A stretch of DNA of 14,006 bases from JAFARZ01 sp035651595 (lineage in GTDB: Bacteria; Actinomycetota; Actinomycetes; Streptosporangiales; Streptosporangiaceae): assembly GCA_035651595.1 (NCBI GenBank), contig DASRFJ010000132.1, positions 1 through 14,006 on the forward strand, written 5' to 3'. This document shows positions 6,406 through 12,173 of this stretch, in pieces. The notes under the pieces were generated by a model. The model was not told the DNA's origin. It did not search any database and was given only the letters and a program-made list of their open reading frames with translations. Made by a program: the position numbers and the translations under genes. How positions within the stretch are numbered: the stretch's first letter is position 1; each line of letters opens with the position of its first letter.

Positions 6406-8961
6406 TCAGCTGGGCTGGGCGGGTGAGCTGACCGCGACGGCGAGCTCCACCAGCTGGTCCATGCTCATCCCGCGAGCGGTCGATCTGAACCTGTCGACAA
6501 CCTCGCAGTTCAGCGTGCCGCGGATCGCCGCGTTGTCCTGCTCGTAGAGCCGCAGCGCCACATTGTTCATGTCGATACCGGCTCCATCGGCCAAGGACTC
6601 GGCGGCACCGAAGAACCGGGCCGCGAGCTCGTGGCTTCGCTGCCGGACCGCGACGCTGCCGAGGCCGGTCAGCGACCGCGCGAAGCCACCCCGATCGTGG
6701 TCGCAATGGTTGCGCAGCAGCGCTGTCACGAAGTGCACCTGAGCCCGCGGATAGTCCTCACGCAGGAGTGCCGCGTAGCCGAGATGGTCGTGCGAGGTCG
6801 CCACCCCCCAGGTGTTGTCGAGCTCCTGGAACAGCGCGAGGCTCTCGTTCAGACGCTCGTCGGCCAGGGTCGTGTCATGCCGGACGAGCGCCGCCAGACC
6901 CTGATGGTGCAGGGAGATGGCTGTTCCCCACGCGTGCTGGAGCCGACGGAAGATGGCCAGGCTCTCACCGAACATGGCGTCGGCCAGTTCGTGGTCGGCC
7001 ATGTTCAGCATGGTGTCACCGAGATGGTCGAGCGACCAGGCAACCCCCTCGTCGTTGCACAGGATCCGGTACAGCGCAAGACTCTCCCGGAAGAGATTCG
7101 CCGCCTCCGCATGCCGGTTACGTGCCTGCGCGCAGATGCCCACGCCATGCAGCGCCTCGGCGATTCCCGACCGGTCGTGCAGGCGCCGGAAAATTGTCAG
7201 GCTCTCGTCGAAGCACGCGTACGCGCGCAGGTGGTCGCGCCGATCCAGGGCCAGCCAGCCAGCGCCGTGCAGCGCCTGCGCGCGCAGATCGTCATGATGG
7301 TGCCCGTTCGCGTCGAGCACGAGACAGATCCAGCGCTCACCCTCGGTCTGTCGGGACCGGATATGCCAGAATCTCCACAGCGCGGCCACCAGTCGCAGGC
7401 TCGACTCGGTCGCGCCGTTACGGACATACCACTCCATCGCGCCGTGCAGATTGTCGCGCGCGACCTCCAGGCGGTCCAGATCGTGGCTGGTCAGGTCGGC
7501 GTTGGCCTCCTCGGCGAGCCGCAGGTACACATCCGCGTGCCGGTCCCGGACCTCGCACTCGTTGCCGCTCGCGGTCAGTCGTTCGTGTGCATACTCTCGG
7601 ATGGTTTCGAGCAAGACATATTGACGCTCGCCGTCAATACCCCGCTCCTGCCCTACGAGATTCTTGGTCACCAGAGCCGAGAGCCCGACTATGACCGGTT
7701 CTGGAAGGTCATCGTAGAGGTTCACGACCTGCTCCGCCGCACCCAGCGTGCACCCGCCGACAAATACCGAGAGCCGGGCGAAGAGCGCCTGGCCGGCCTG
7801 GTCCAGCAGATCGTAGCTCCAGTCGATCGTACCGCGCATGGTCTGCTGGCGGGCCGGCAGGTCGAGCGGGCCGTCGGTGAGCAGCGCCAACCGATGACCG
7901 ATGCGGGCCACCAGGTCGTCCGGCGCCATGAGCCGGGTCCGGGCCGCGACCAGCTCGATCGCGAGTGGCAACCCGTCGAGGTGGGCGCACAGCGCGGCGA
8001 CGTCGGCCGCGTTGGCGTCGGACAGGGTGAAGCCGGGGTTGGCGTCCTGCGCCCGGTCCAGGAACAACTCCACTGCCGGGTAACGCAGCACGTGCTCGGC
8101 ACTCAGGTCGTCACCGTGGCTCGGGACAGCGAGCGGCGGCACGACGAAGAGACGCTCACCGCGAACGTGTAGCGGAGCGCGACTGGTGGCGAGGACCTTC
8201 AGCCCGACGCACGCGGTCAGCAGTTCGGTGACGAAGGGAGCGGCGCTGAGCATCCGGTCGAAGTCGTCGAGCAGGAGCAGCACCTGCCGGTCACGCAGGT
8301 GGTCCACCAACTGGACCAGTGACGACCGGCCGGCGAACTCCTTCACGCCGAGCGCCTTGGCGATGGTCGGCGCGATGAGGACCGGATCGCCGATCGGCGC
8401 CAGCGGCACGAAGAACACGCCGTCGGGAAAGCGGTCCTGGACCGAGCTGGCCACCCGCAGGCCGAGCCGGCTCTTACCGATTCCGGGCGGGCCGACCAAT
8501 GTGACAAGGCGTGCCGCATCCTGCACCAACACGGGCACGATCGACCTGGTTTCCTCGTCCCGGCCGATCAGGCGGGTGAGCGGAGTAGGGACGTTGGTCC
8601 GCGCGCCGGAGCCCTCGGATCGCGACGCACGGTGGTGGTATGCCCGCACGGGCGCGAGCCAGCCAGGCTCGGCGCGGGCGATTCCGACGAACGCGCCTCG
8701 CTCGTCGGTCGGGATGGCAAGGGCACGGGCCAGCTGCTCGGCGAGTTGGCGCGACGGCCGACGCTCGTCATGCTCGACCTTACGGATCGTGATCACCGAG
8801 TACCGGACCTGGCCAGCCAGCTCCTCCTGGGTCAGGTCGCGCGCCCTCCGCCAGGCCCTGAGCAGGCGCCCGAACGACGTAGCGTCGTCTGGCGACACCT
8901 CTGCGTGCCACGGGGTAGCAGCTCGCGCCGCTTCCACATCGTCAGACGTTTTATCGGTCAT
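6406..8961 (-). CDS. XRE-HTH / NB-ARC-like ATPase / TPR transcriptional regulator, 851 aa
   Basis: Large cytoplasmic STAND-type regulator. Residues about 28-85 form an XRE HTH (SFGRLLRAWRRARDLTQEEL, then ITIRKVEHDERRPS). Residues about 125-400 are an NTPase of the NB-ARC/AAA type: IGRDEE at 132-137, Walker A GPPGIGKS at 157-164, Walker B LLLLDDF at 228-234, LATSR at 257-261 and GLPLAIEL at 330-337. A winged-helix-like section follows, with LLETIREYAHERL at 450-462, then TPR-like repeats at about 560-785 (ALHGAGWLALDRRDHLRAY and similar units with FRESLALYR endings). In this family ligand or partner binding to the TPR part is thought to release ATP-dependent oligomerisation and DNA binding. 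ATG 8961 has no visible ribosome site, so the message may be leaderless or start at GTG 8937. It converges with the GH12 gene; control of that gene or of its own gene is possible but unproven. Confidence 0.88.
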   Translation of the reverse strand: MTDKTSDDVEAARAATPWHAEVSPDDATSFGRLLRAWRRARDLTQEELAGQVRYSVITIRKVEHDERRPSRQLAEQLARALAIPTDERGAFVGIARAEPGWLAPVRAYHHRASRSEGSGARTNVPTPLTRLIGRDEETRSIVPVLVQDAARLVTLVGPPGIGKSRLGLRVASSVQDRFPDGVFFVPLAPIGDPVLIAPTIAKALGVKEFAGRSSLVQLVDHLRDRQVLLLLDDFDRMLSAAPFVTELLTACVGLKVLATSRAPLHVRGERLFVVPPLAVPSHGDDLSAEHVLRYPAVELFLDRAQDANPGFTLSDANAADVAALCAHLDGLPLAIELVAARTRLMAPDDLVARIGHRLALLTDGPLDLPARQQTMRGTIDWSYDLLDQAGQALFARLSVFVGGCTLGAAEQVVNLYDDLPEPVIVGLSALVTKNLVGQERGIDGERQYVLLETIREYAHERLTASGNECEVRDRHADVYLRLAEEANADLTSHDLDRLEVARDNLHGAMEWYVRNGATESSLRLVAALWRFWHIRSRQTEGERWICLVLDANGHHHDDLRAQALHGAGWLALDRRDHLRAYACFDESLTIFRRLHDRSGIAEALHGVGICAQARNRHAEAANLFRESLALYRILCNDEGVAWSLDHLGDTMLNMADHELADAMFGESLAIFRRLQHAWGTAISLHHQGLAALVRHDTTLADERLNESLALFQELDNTWGVATSHDHLGYAALLREDYPRAQVHFVTALLRNHCDHDRGGFARSLTGLGSVAVRQRSHELAARFFGAAESLADGAGIDMNNVALRLYEQDNAAIRGTLNCEVVDRFRSTARGMSMDQLVELAVAVSSPAQPS

Positions 8962-9002
8962 ATTAGATCACACGGATCGGCCGCTAGTCCGGTTCACCCC
9001 CA

Positions 9003-9018
9003 GAATGAACGCATTCAT
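9003..9018. promoter_or_regulatory. Small palindrome upstream of the regulator gene
   Basis: GAATGAACGCATTCAT contains two nested 5-bp inverted repeats (GAATG/CATTC and ATGAA/TTCAT). It lies 42-57 bases upstream of the start codon of the XRE/NB-ARC/TPR gene and overlaps the stop codon of the preceding frame. It could be an autoregulatory operator, but the arms are short and chance occurrence cannot be excluded. Confidence 0.2.
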
Positions 9019-9521
9019 ACAAATTCGTGCAGCTGTTGATCCTGGCTGGTCGTGGGCATGCGGTTTGGCCGCGCCTTTTCGCGTGGTGTATGAAATGACC
9101 ACTTCGCGATCTGTTTCCACTGAGGCAGAATTGCCTCTATTGTCAATTCTGCCTCAGTAGTGTTATCCTGTTTTCCGGCGGCTTTTCGGCAGGCGGCGAG
9201 TATTTCCGGGCCCATGTACCGGAGCGATTCCCCCGTATGCTTGTCCGCCATGCGTGGCAGCCTGCCGGCGGCGGCGTATCCGCAAGCTCGGCGTGCTGAC
9301 GGGGTTACCGAATTGACGCACACGCAGGGGAGGTCGGATCTGCTGTTTCGTTCGTAATCCTCAAGGGGCGGCAACCTCGTACCAGTGCCGTCATAGTCGA
9401 GATTGACCGCGGCGATCTCGCACGCACGGATGATCTCGGTTTCGTCGTCCTTGGCTACCCATACGTCCGCCTCGTCCACGTCGGCCCCCTGCCCTAGAAC
9501 ATCGCACCAGGAACCAGGCAT
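9015..9521 (-). CDS. Hypothetical protein, 168 aa, possibly composite
   Basis: The frame opens at ATG 9521 and ends at TGA 9015-9017, 53 bases before the regulator gene in the same direction. Residues 1-45 (GADVDEADVWVAKDDETEII, then RACEIAAVNLDYDG) look like a genuine acidic domain. Residues about 50-90 are Arg/Cys/Pro-rich and less convincing. From residue 91 a second good-looking section begins (MADKHTGESLRYMGPEILAA, later ILPQWKQIAKWSFHTPRE), so the real gene could start at ATG 9251 (78 aa) and the first part could be the remnant of another gene. No family is recognised, and no TM or signal peptide is seen. A perfect 15-bp inverted repeat lies inside the second section. The start at 9521 overlaps the preceding gene by 28 bases, with only AGGG close upstream. 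Coding status is moderate at best. Confidence 0.4.
   Translation of the reverse strand: MPGSWCDVLGQGADVDEADVWVAKDDETEIIRACEIAAVNLDYDGTGTRLPPLEDYERNSRSDLPCVCVNSVTPSARRACGYAAAGRLPRMADKHTGESLRYMGPEILAACRKAAGKQDNTTEAELTIEAILPQWKQIAKWSFHTPREKARPNRMPTTSQDQQLHEFV
9119..9158. repeat. Perfect 15-bp inverted repeat with 10-base loop
   Basis: ACTGAGGCAGAATTG (9119-9133) is exactly complementary to CAATTCTGCCTCAGT (9144-9158), with CCTCTATTGT between. The arms are about half A/T in a G/C-rich region. It lies inside the weakly supported frame 9015-9521, about 160-200 bases upstream of the regulator gene. It could be a terminator for the upstream gene, a dimeric operator, or a footprint of a small mobile element. 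On the plus strand TTGTCA (9141-9146) and TATCCT (9165-9170) sit 18 bases apart and look promoter-like, though no plus-strand gene follows. Confidence 0.7.
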
Positions 9522-9988
9522 GACCCTGCAGGCAGGCCGACGGCCAGCCCGGGATCGGGTTCAAGCAGGCGGCGAAGACGGCTGGCGGTTGCGGCGACTT
9601 GCGGGGAGTAGGTGAGGGGTTCCCGGGCGAGGACGGACAGCAAAGACTGCGCCGCCCGGATCAGGGCGGCGTCGCTGGTGCCTGCGCAGGCGCGGGTCAG
9701 TGCCTGCAGGGCCGTGGTGAACCGGCGCCGGGGATCGGCATCGCGCCAGGCGCCGGCGTGCGCCAGCAGGGCGGCGACGGCCGTGCGCAGCTCGCCGCTG
9801 CCGGCGGCGCGCAGGGCCGGTGCGGGCACGGGCCGGGCGGTGGCCGCGCGCCTGCCGGTGCCGGCTGGGCGGGTACCGGGGTGCTGGCCGGTGAGCGCGG
9901 CCTGGACGGTGGGGAAGATGCCGAAGTGCTGCCATGTCCCGGTGGCCAGCAAGGCGCTGGTGGCTGTGTCAACCTGATTTGGCCCCAC
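9494..9988 (-). pseudogene. Gene of unknown function, 5' end replaced by the IS21 end
   Basis: The frame runs from ATG 9988 to TAG 9494-9496 (164 aa). Its first nine residues (MGPNQVDTA) are encoded by the terminal inverted repeat of the IS21 element, and the gene proper continues from residue 10-11: SALLATGTWQHFGIFPTVQA, then a Pro/Ala/Arg-rich linker and a helical Ala/Leu/Arg-rich section (LRTAVAALLAHAGAWRDADP, FTTALQALTRACAG, LIRAAQSLLSVLARE). The most likely reading is an older gene cut by the insertion, with its native N-terminus beyond the right edge of the window. An accidental fusion start from the IS end is possible. No domain is recognised. No good ribosome site precedes 9988. This frame is preferred over others on both strands because its composition is the most protein-like. 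Confidence 0.5.
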
Positions 9989-10067
9989 CTTCTACTTTGA
10001 TTTGGCCCCGCTTGGCTGCGGATGGCGGAGGTGGGGCGTGAAAGTTCTACTCTGATCTGGCCCCGCC
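9961..10067. repeat. Left terminal repeat cluster of the IS21 element (three boxes)
   Basis: Three related boxes point the same way: CTGATTTGGCCCCACC (9974-9989), TTGATTTGGCCCCGC (9997-10011) and TCTGATCTGGCCCCGCC (10051-10067). The second and third are each preceded by TTCTAC. The outer box is joined to the terminus TGGCTGT (9961-9967). Such multiple terminal repeats are the presumed transposase-binding sites of IS21 elements. Confidence 0.85.
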
Positions 10068-10074
10068 GTCGTGG

Positions 10075-10980
10075 TCAGTGCTGGCTGTCCGCGGGCTGCT
10101 GTCCGTTGCTGCTGGTGGTGGCGGTGAGGTGACTGGTGAGGGTGCGCCGGTCGGCGCGTTCAGTGTCGAGCTGGGTTTCGGCTCGTTCTGCGCGGGCTCG
10201 TTCGGCCTCGGTGAGCGCACGCGCGGCGGCGAGCTCGGCTTGGTGGTGGTCGCGGAGGGTGTCGCGTTCGCGGGCGGCGTCGGCGCGGACTCGTTGTGTC
10301 TCGGCCCGCGCGTCGGTTTCGGCTTGGCGGGCGCGGCTGATCTCGGCATCGGCGCTGTGCCGCGCGTCACGGGCGGCGGCGGTGGCGTCGTCGCGTTCGC
10401 GGGCGCACTGGTCAGCGTGTGCGCGTGCCGCGGTGACCTGCTGATCTGCCCGGGCCTGGAGGGCGGTGATCTGTGCGGCGTGGTCGCGGCGCAGTTCCTC
10501 GAGCTCGGCGGCTGAGGCCTGCGCGGCGGTGCTGGCGTGCTGCGCGGCTGCCTGAGCGGTGGTGAGGTCGCCGCGCGCGGCAGCGAGCGCTTCGGTAAGC
10601 GCGGCGGTTTCCTGGAGGGCTTCGGCGGCTTGGGCCTGGGCGGTGACGGCGGCTGCTTCGGCGCGGCGCCGGGCGGCTTCGGCGTCTGCGATCTGCGCGC
10701 GGACGCTGGCAGGGTTGAGGCTGGCGGCCTGGTCACGGGCGGCGCGGGTCAGGGCGGCGGCCTGCCGGATCAGCGCGTCGAGGGCGGTGAGCGGATCTGG
10801 CTCGCCAGCGCCGGCGGCGGGGGCGGGGATGCGGGAGTCGTTGTGGAAACGGCGGGCGCAGTCGGTGCTGCAGAACTGGCGGGTGCGGCCGCGCTCCTGG
10901 GCGGGCAGCAGCTGGCCGCAGCCGGGACGCTTGCAGACCGCGCCATGGTCATCGGTGCTGGTGGCGGGGTGGCTGGTCAT
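10075..10980 (-). CDS. IS21 passenger protein: Cys4 zinc-knuckle-like N-terminus plus long coiled coil, 301 aa
   Basis: ATG 10980 follows AGGAAAGG (minus strand of 10987-10994) with a 6-base gap. Residues 16-41 hold C16-x4-C21 and C37-x3-C41 in the arrangement CKRPGCGQLL...RTRQFCSTDCARRFHN, like the small Zn-binding FCSxxC modules of many actinomycete proteins. Residues about 65-280 are almost entirely Ala/Glu/Arg/Gln/Asp with no Pro, and predict a long alpha-helical coiled coil (for example AQIADAEAARRRAEAAAVTA, and AETQRVRADAARERDTLRDH). The tail from about 285 is polar. The general design, a small nucleic-acid-type module followed by an Ala-rich coiled coil, resembles plasmid KfrA-like proteins, but the N-terminal module differs and no homology is claimed. 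It is the last gene of the istA-istB unit and lies wholly within the terminal repeats. Role unknown; DNA bridging, element stability or transposition control are possibilities. Confidence 0.75.
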   Translation of the reverse strand: MTSHPATSTDDHGAVCKRPGCGQLLPAQERGRTRQFCSTDCARRFHNDSRIPAPAAGAGEPDPLTALDALIRQAAALTRAARDQAASLNPASVRAQIADAEAARRRAEAAAVTAQAQAAEALQETAALTEALAAARGDLTTAQAAAQHASTAAQASAAELEELRRDHAAQITALQARADQQVTAARAHADQCARERDDATAAARDARHSADAEISRARQAETDARAETQRVRADAARERDTLRDHHQAELAAARALTEAERARAERAETQLDTERADRRTLTSHLTATTSSNGQQPADSQH

Positions 10981-11016
10981 CAGGTGCCTTTCCTGCGGAA
11001 GCGCCTGGGGTGCCTT

Positions 11017-11053
11017 TTCTTTTCATTTCTCCTCTGAGGTGAAATGAAAAGAA
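11017..11053. repeat. A/T-rich 13-bp inverted repeat before the coiled-coil gene
   Basis: TTCTTTTCATTTC (11017-11029) pairs perfectly with GAAATGAAAAGAA (11041-11053) around an 11-base loop, TCCTCTGAGGT, which itself contains CCTC/GAGG. The repeat is strikingly A/T-rich inside a very G/C-rich element. On the minus strand it lies in the leader of the 301-aa gene and presents AGAGGAGAAATG in the loop and second arm, an alternative ribosome site and start that opens only a 25-codon frame (MKRKGTPGASAGKAP...). Confidence 0.8.
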
Positions 11054-11054
11054 T

Positions 11055-11080
11055 CCCCGGACGCGGGCCCGCGTCCGGGG
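11055..11080. terminator. Perfect 26-nt palindrome between the two passenger genes
   Basis: CCCCGGACGCGGG (11055-11067) is followed at once by its exact reverse complement (11068-11080). It begins one base past the stop of the 93-aa gene and, on the minus strand, is followed by ATTCTTTTCATTTC, a T-rich tract. That is the form of an intrinsic terminator or attenuator ending the istA-istB-orf93 transcript before the 301-aa gene. With no spacer the stem would need a small unpaired loop of central bases. It could also be a protein-binding site. Confidence 0.6.
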
Positions 11081-11081
11081 G

Positions 11082-11363
11082 TCAGGAGTACGGTATGCCG
11101 GCCAGGACGTCGTCGCGGGCGCGGTAAAGCCAGTTGATGACCTCGGCGAGCGCGCCAGCCAGCTGGTCGAGGGTGTAGGCGCTGTCGGCGTCGCGCAGCA
11201 CGCGGCAGGCCTGCCGCGCGGCTGCGGGCGCGTGTCCGCTGGCCAGGTCACCGACCAGGGCGTGCGCGTCGGTGAGCATGAGCATGATGTCGCGCGCGTA
11301 TCCTGCGTCCAGCTCGATGACGGCCATCTGGTGGTGGCTGCCCGGGTGGTTGATTAAGGTCAT
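11082..11363 (-). CDS. IS21 passenger protein of unknown function, 93 aa
   Basis: The start at ATG 11363 is 6 bases beyond the istB stop, so the gene is coupled to istB. A GAGGAAAGGGA lies about 13 bases upstream, inside the end of istB. The product (MTLINHPGSHHQMAVIELDA, then DIMLMLTDAHALVGDLASGH, later YTLDQLAGALAEVINWLYRA) is predicted mainly alpha-helical, acidic to neutral, without signal peptide or TM segment. An inner ATG at 11327 (MAVIELDAG) is an alternative start. No family is recognised. Position and spacing argue for a true gene of the element, not a chance frame, and its composition is much more protein-like than the Pro/Arg/Thr-rich alternative frame at 10949-11251. Confidence 0.7.
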   Translation of the reverse strand: MTLINHPGSHHQMAVIELDAGYARDIMLMLTDAHALVGDLASGHAPAAARQACRVLRDADSAYTLDQLAGALAEVINWLYRARDDVLAGIPYS

Positions 11364-11369
11364 GACGGG

Positions 11370-12173
11370 TCAGTCCCTTTCCTCGGTGGTGCCGCTGCCG
11401 TGGCGGCGGGCGGTGGTGACACGCAGCCGGTAGGAGCCGGTGCCGGTCTGGATGATGTGCGCGTCGTAGGTGAGCCGGTCCACGATGGCGGCGCACAGCC
11501 GCGGATCGGAGAAGGTGGATGTCCATTCGCTGAACGGGGCGTTGGACGCGATCGCGACCGAGTTCTTCTCTTCCCGTTCGGTGAATACCTGGAACAGCAG
11601 CTCGGCGCCGCGCCGGTCCAGCTCGATGTATCCCAGCTCGTCCAGGCACAGCAAGTCGATCCGCCCGTACCGGCCGATCACCTTGGACAGGGTCCTGTCA
11701 TCGGAGGCCTCGACCAGCTCGTTAACCAGCGCCGCGGCGGTGACGTACCGGACCCGGTACCCGTTCTCGGCGGCAGCGGTGCCCAGCCCGATCAGCAGAT
11801 GGGACTTACCGGTCCCGGAGTCACCGATCAGGCACAATGGCTGCCCGGCCGCGACCCACTGGCAGCGGGCCAGGGTGTGGATCAGCGCGGCCGGCACGTC
11901 CGGGTTCGCGGCGAAATCGAAGGCCTCGATCCTCTTAGGCCGCGGGAACGCGGCCTCGCGGACCAGCCGCGCCTTGCGGCGCATCTCCCGGTCATCGCAT
12001 TCCAGCGACAGCAGCTCGGTCAGGAACGCCTTATACCCGGCCTGCTGGCGGGCTGCCGCAGCGGCGACCTCGCCGTGCCGGTCCCGGATCGTGGGCAGCC
12101 GCAAGATCCGGCACGCCTGGTCGATTGCCGCGTCCGCGGCGGCATCGGTCAGCTCATCACGCCGTACCGCCAT
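11370..12173 (-). CDS. istB: IS21-family AAA+ ATPase helper of transposition (IstB)
   Basis: IstB is the ATP-dependent target-selection and transposase-recruiting partner of IstA. The 267-aa product has the usual N-terminal helical region, then the IstB motifs: FDFAANPDVP at about 85-94, Walker A GDSGTGKS at 117-124, Walker B LLCLDE at 174-179 followed by LGYIELDRRGAELLFQVF, a sensor-1-like VAIASN at 206-211, and the C-terminal RLCAAIVDRLTYDAHIIQ signature at about 225-242. Its ATG shares its A with the TAA of istA (TAATG), indicating translational coupling. Length and motifs fit an intact gene. The last 15 or so residues (ARRHGSGTTEERD) are polar and variable. Confidence 0.95.
   Translation of the reverse strand: MAVRRDELTDAAADAAIDQACRILRLPTIRDRHGEVAAAAARQQAGYKAFLTELLSLECDDREMRRKARLVREAAFPRPKRIEAFDFAANPDVPAALIHTLARCQWVAAGQPLCLIGDSGTGKSHLLIGLGTAAAENGYRVRYVTAAALVNELVEASDDRTLSKVIGRYGRIDLLCLDELGYIELDRRGAELLFQVFTEREEKNSVAIASNAPFSEWTSTFSDPRLCAAIVDRLTYDAHIIQTGTGSYRLRVTTARRHGSGTTEERD

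Noticed and set aside
6631..8172. Long plus-strand frames opposite the XRE/NB-ARC/TPR regulator
   Set aside because: Arg/Gln/Pro-rich antisense shadows of a gene with clear Walker and TPR motifs; no ribosome site.
10047..10736. 229-codon minus-strand frame overlapping the coiled-coil gene
   Set aside because: Pro/Ser/Thr/Arg-rich off-frame translation of the repetitive Ala/Glu/Arg codons; the 301-aa frame has a ribosome site, a Cys4 motif and a proper start.
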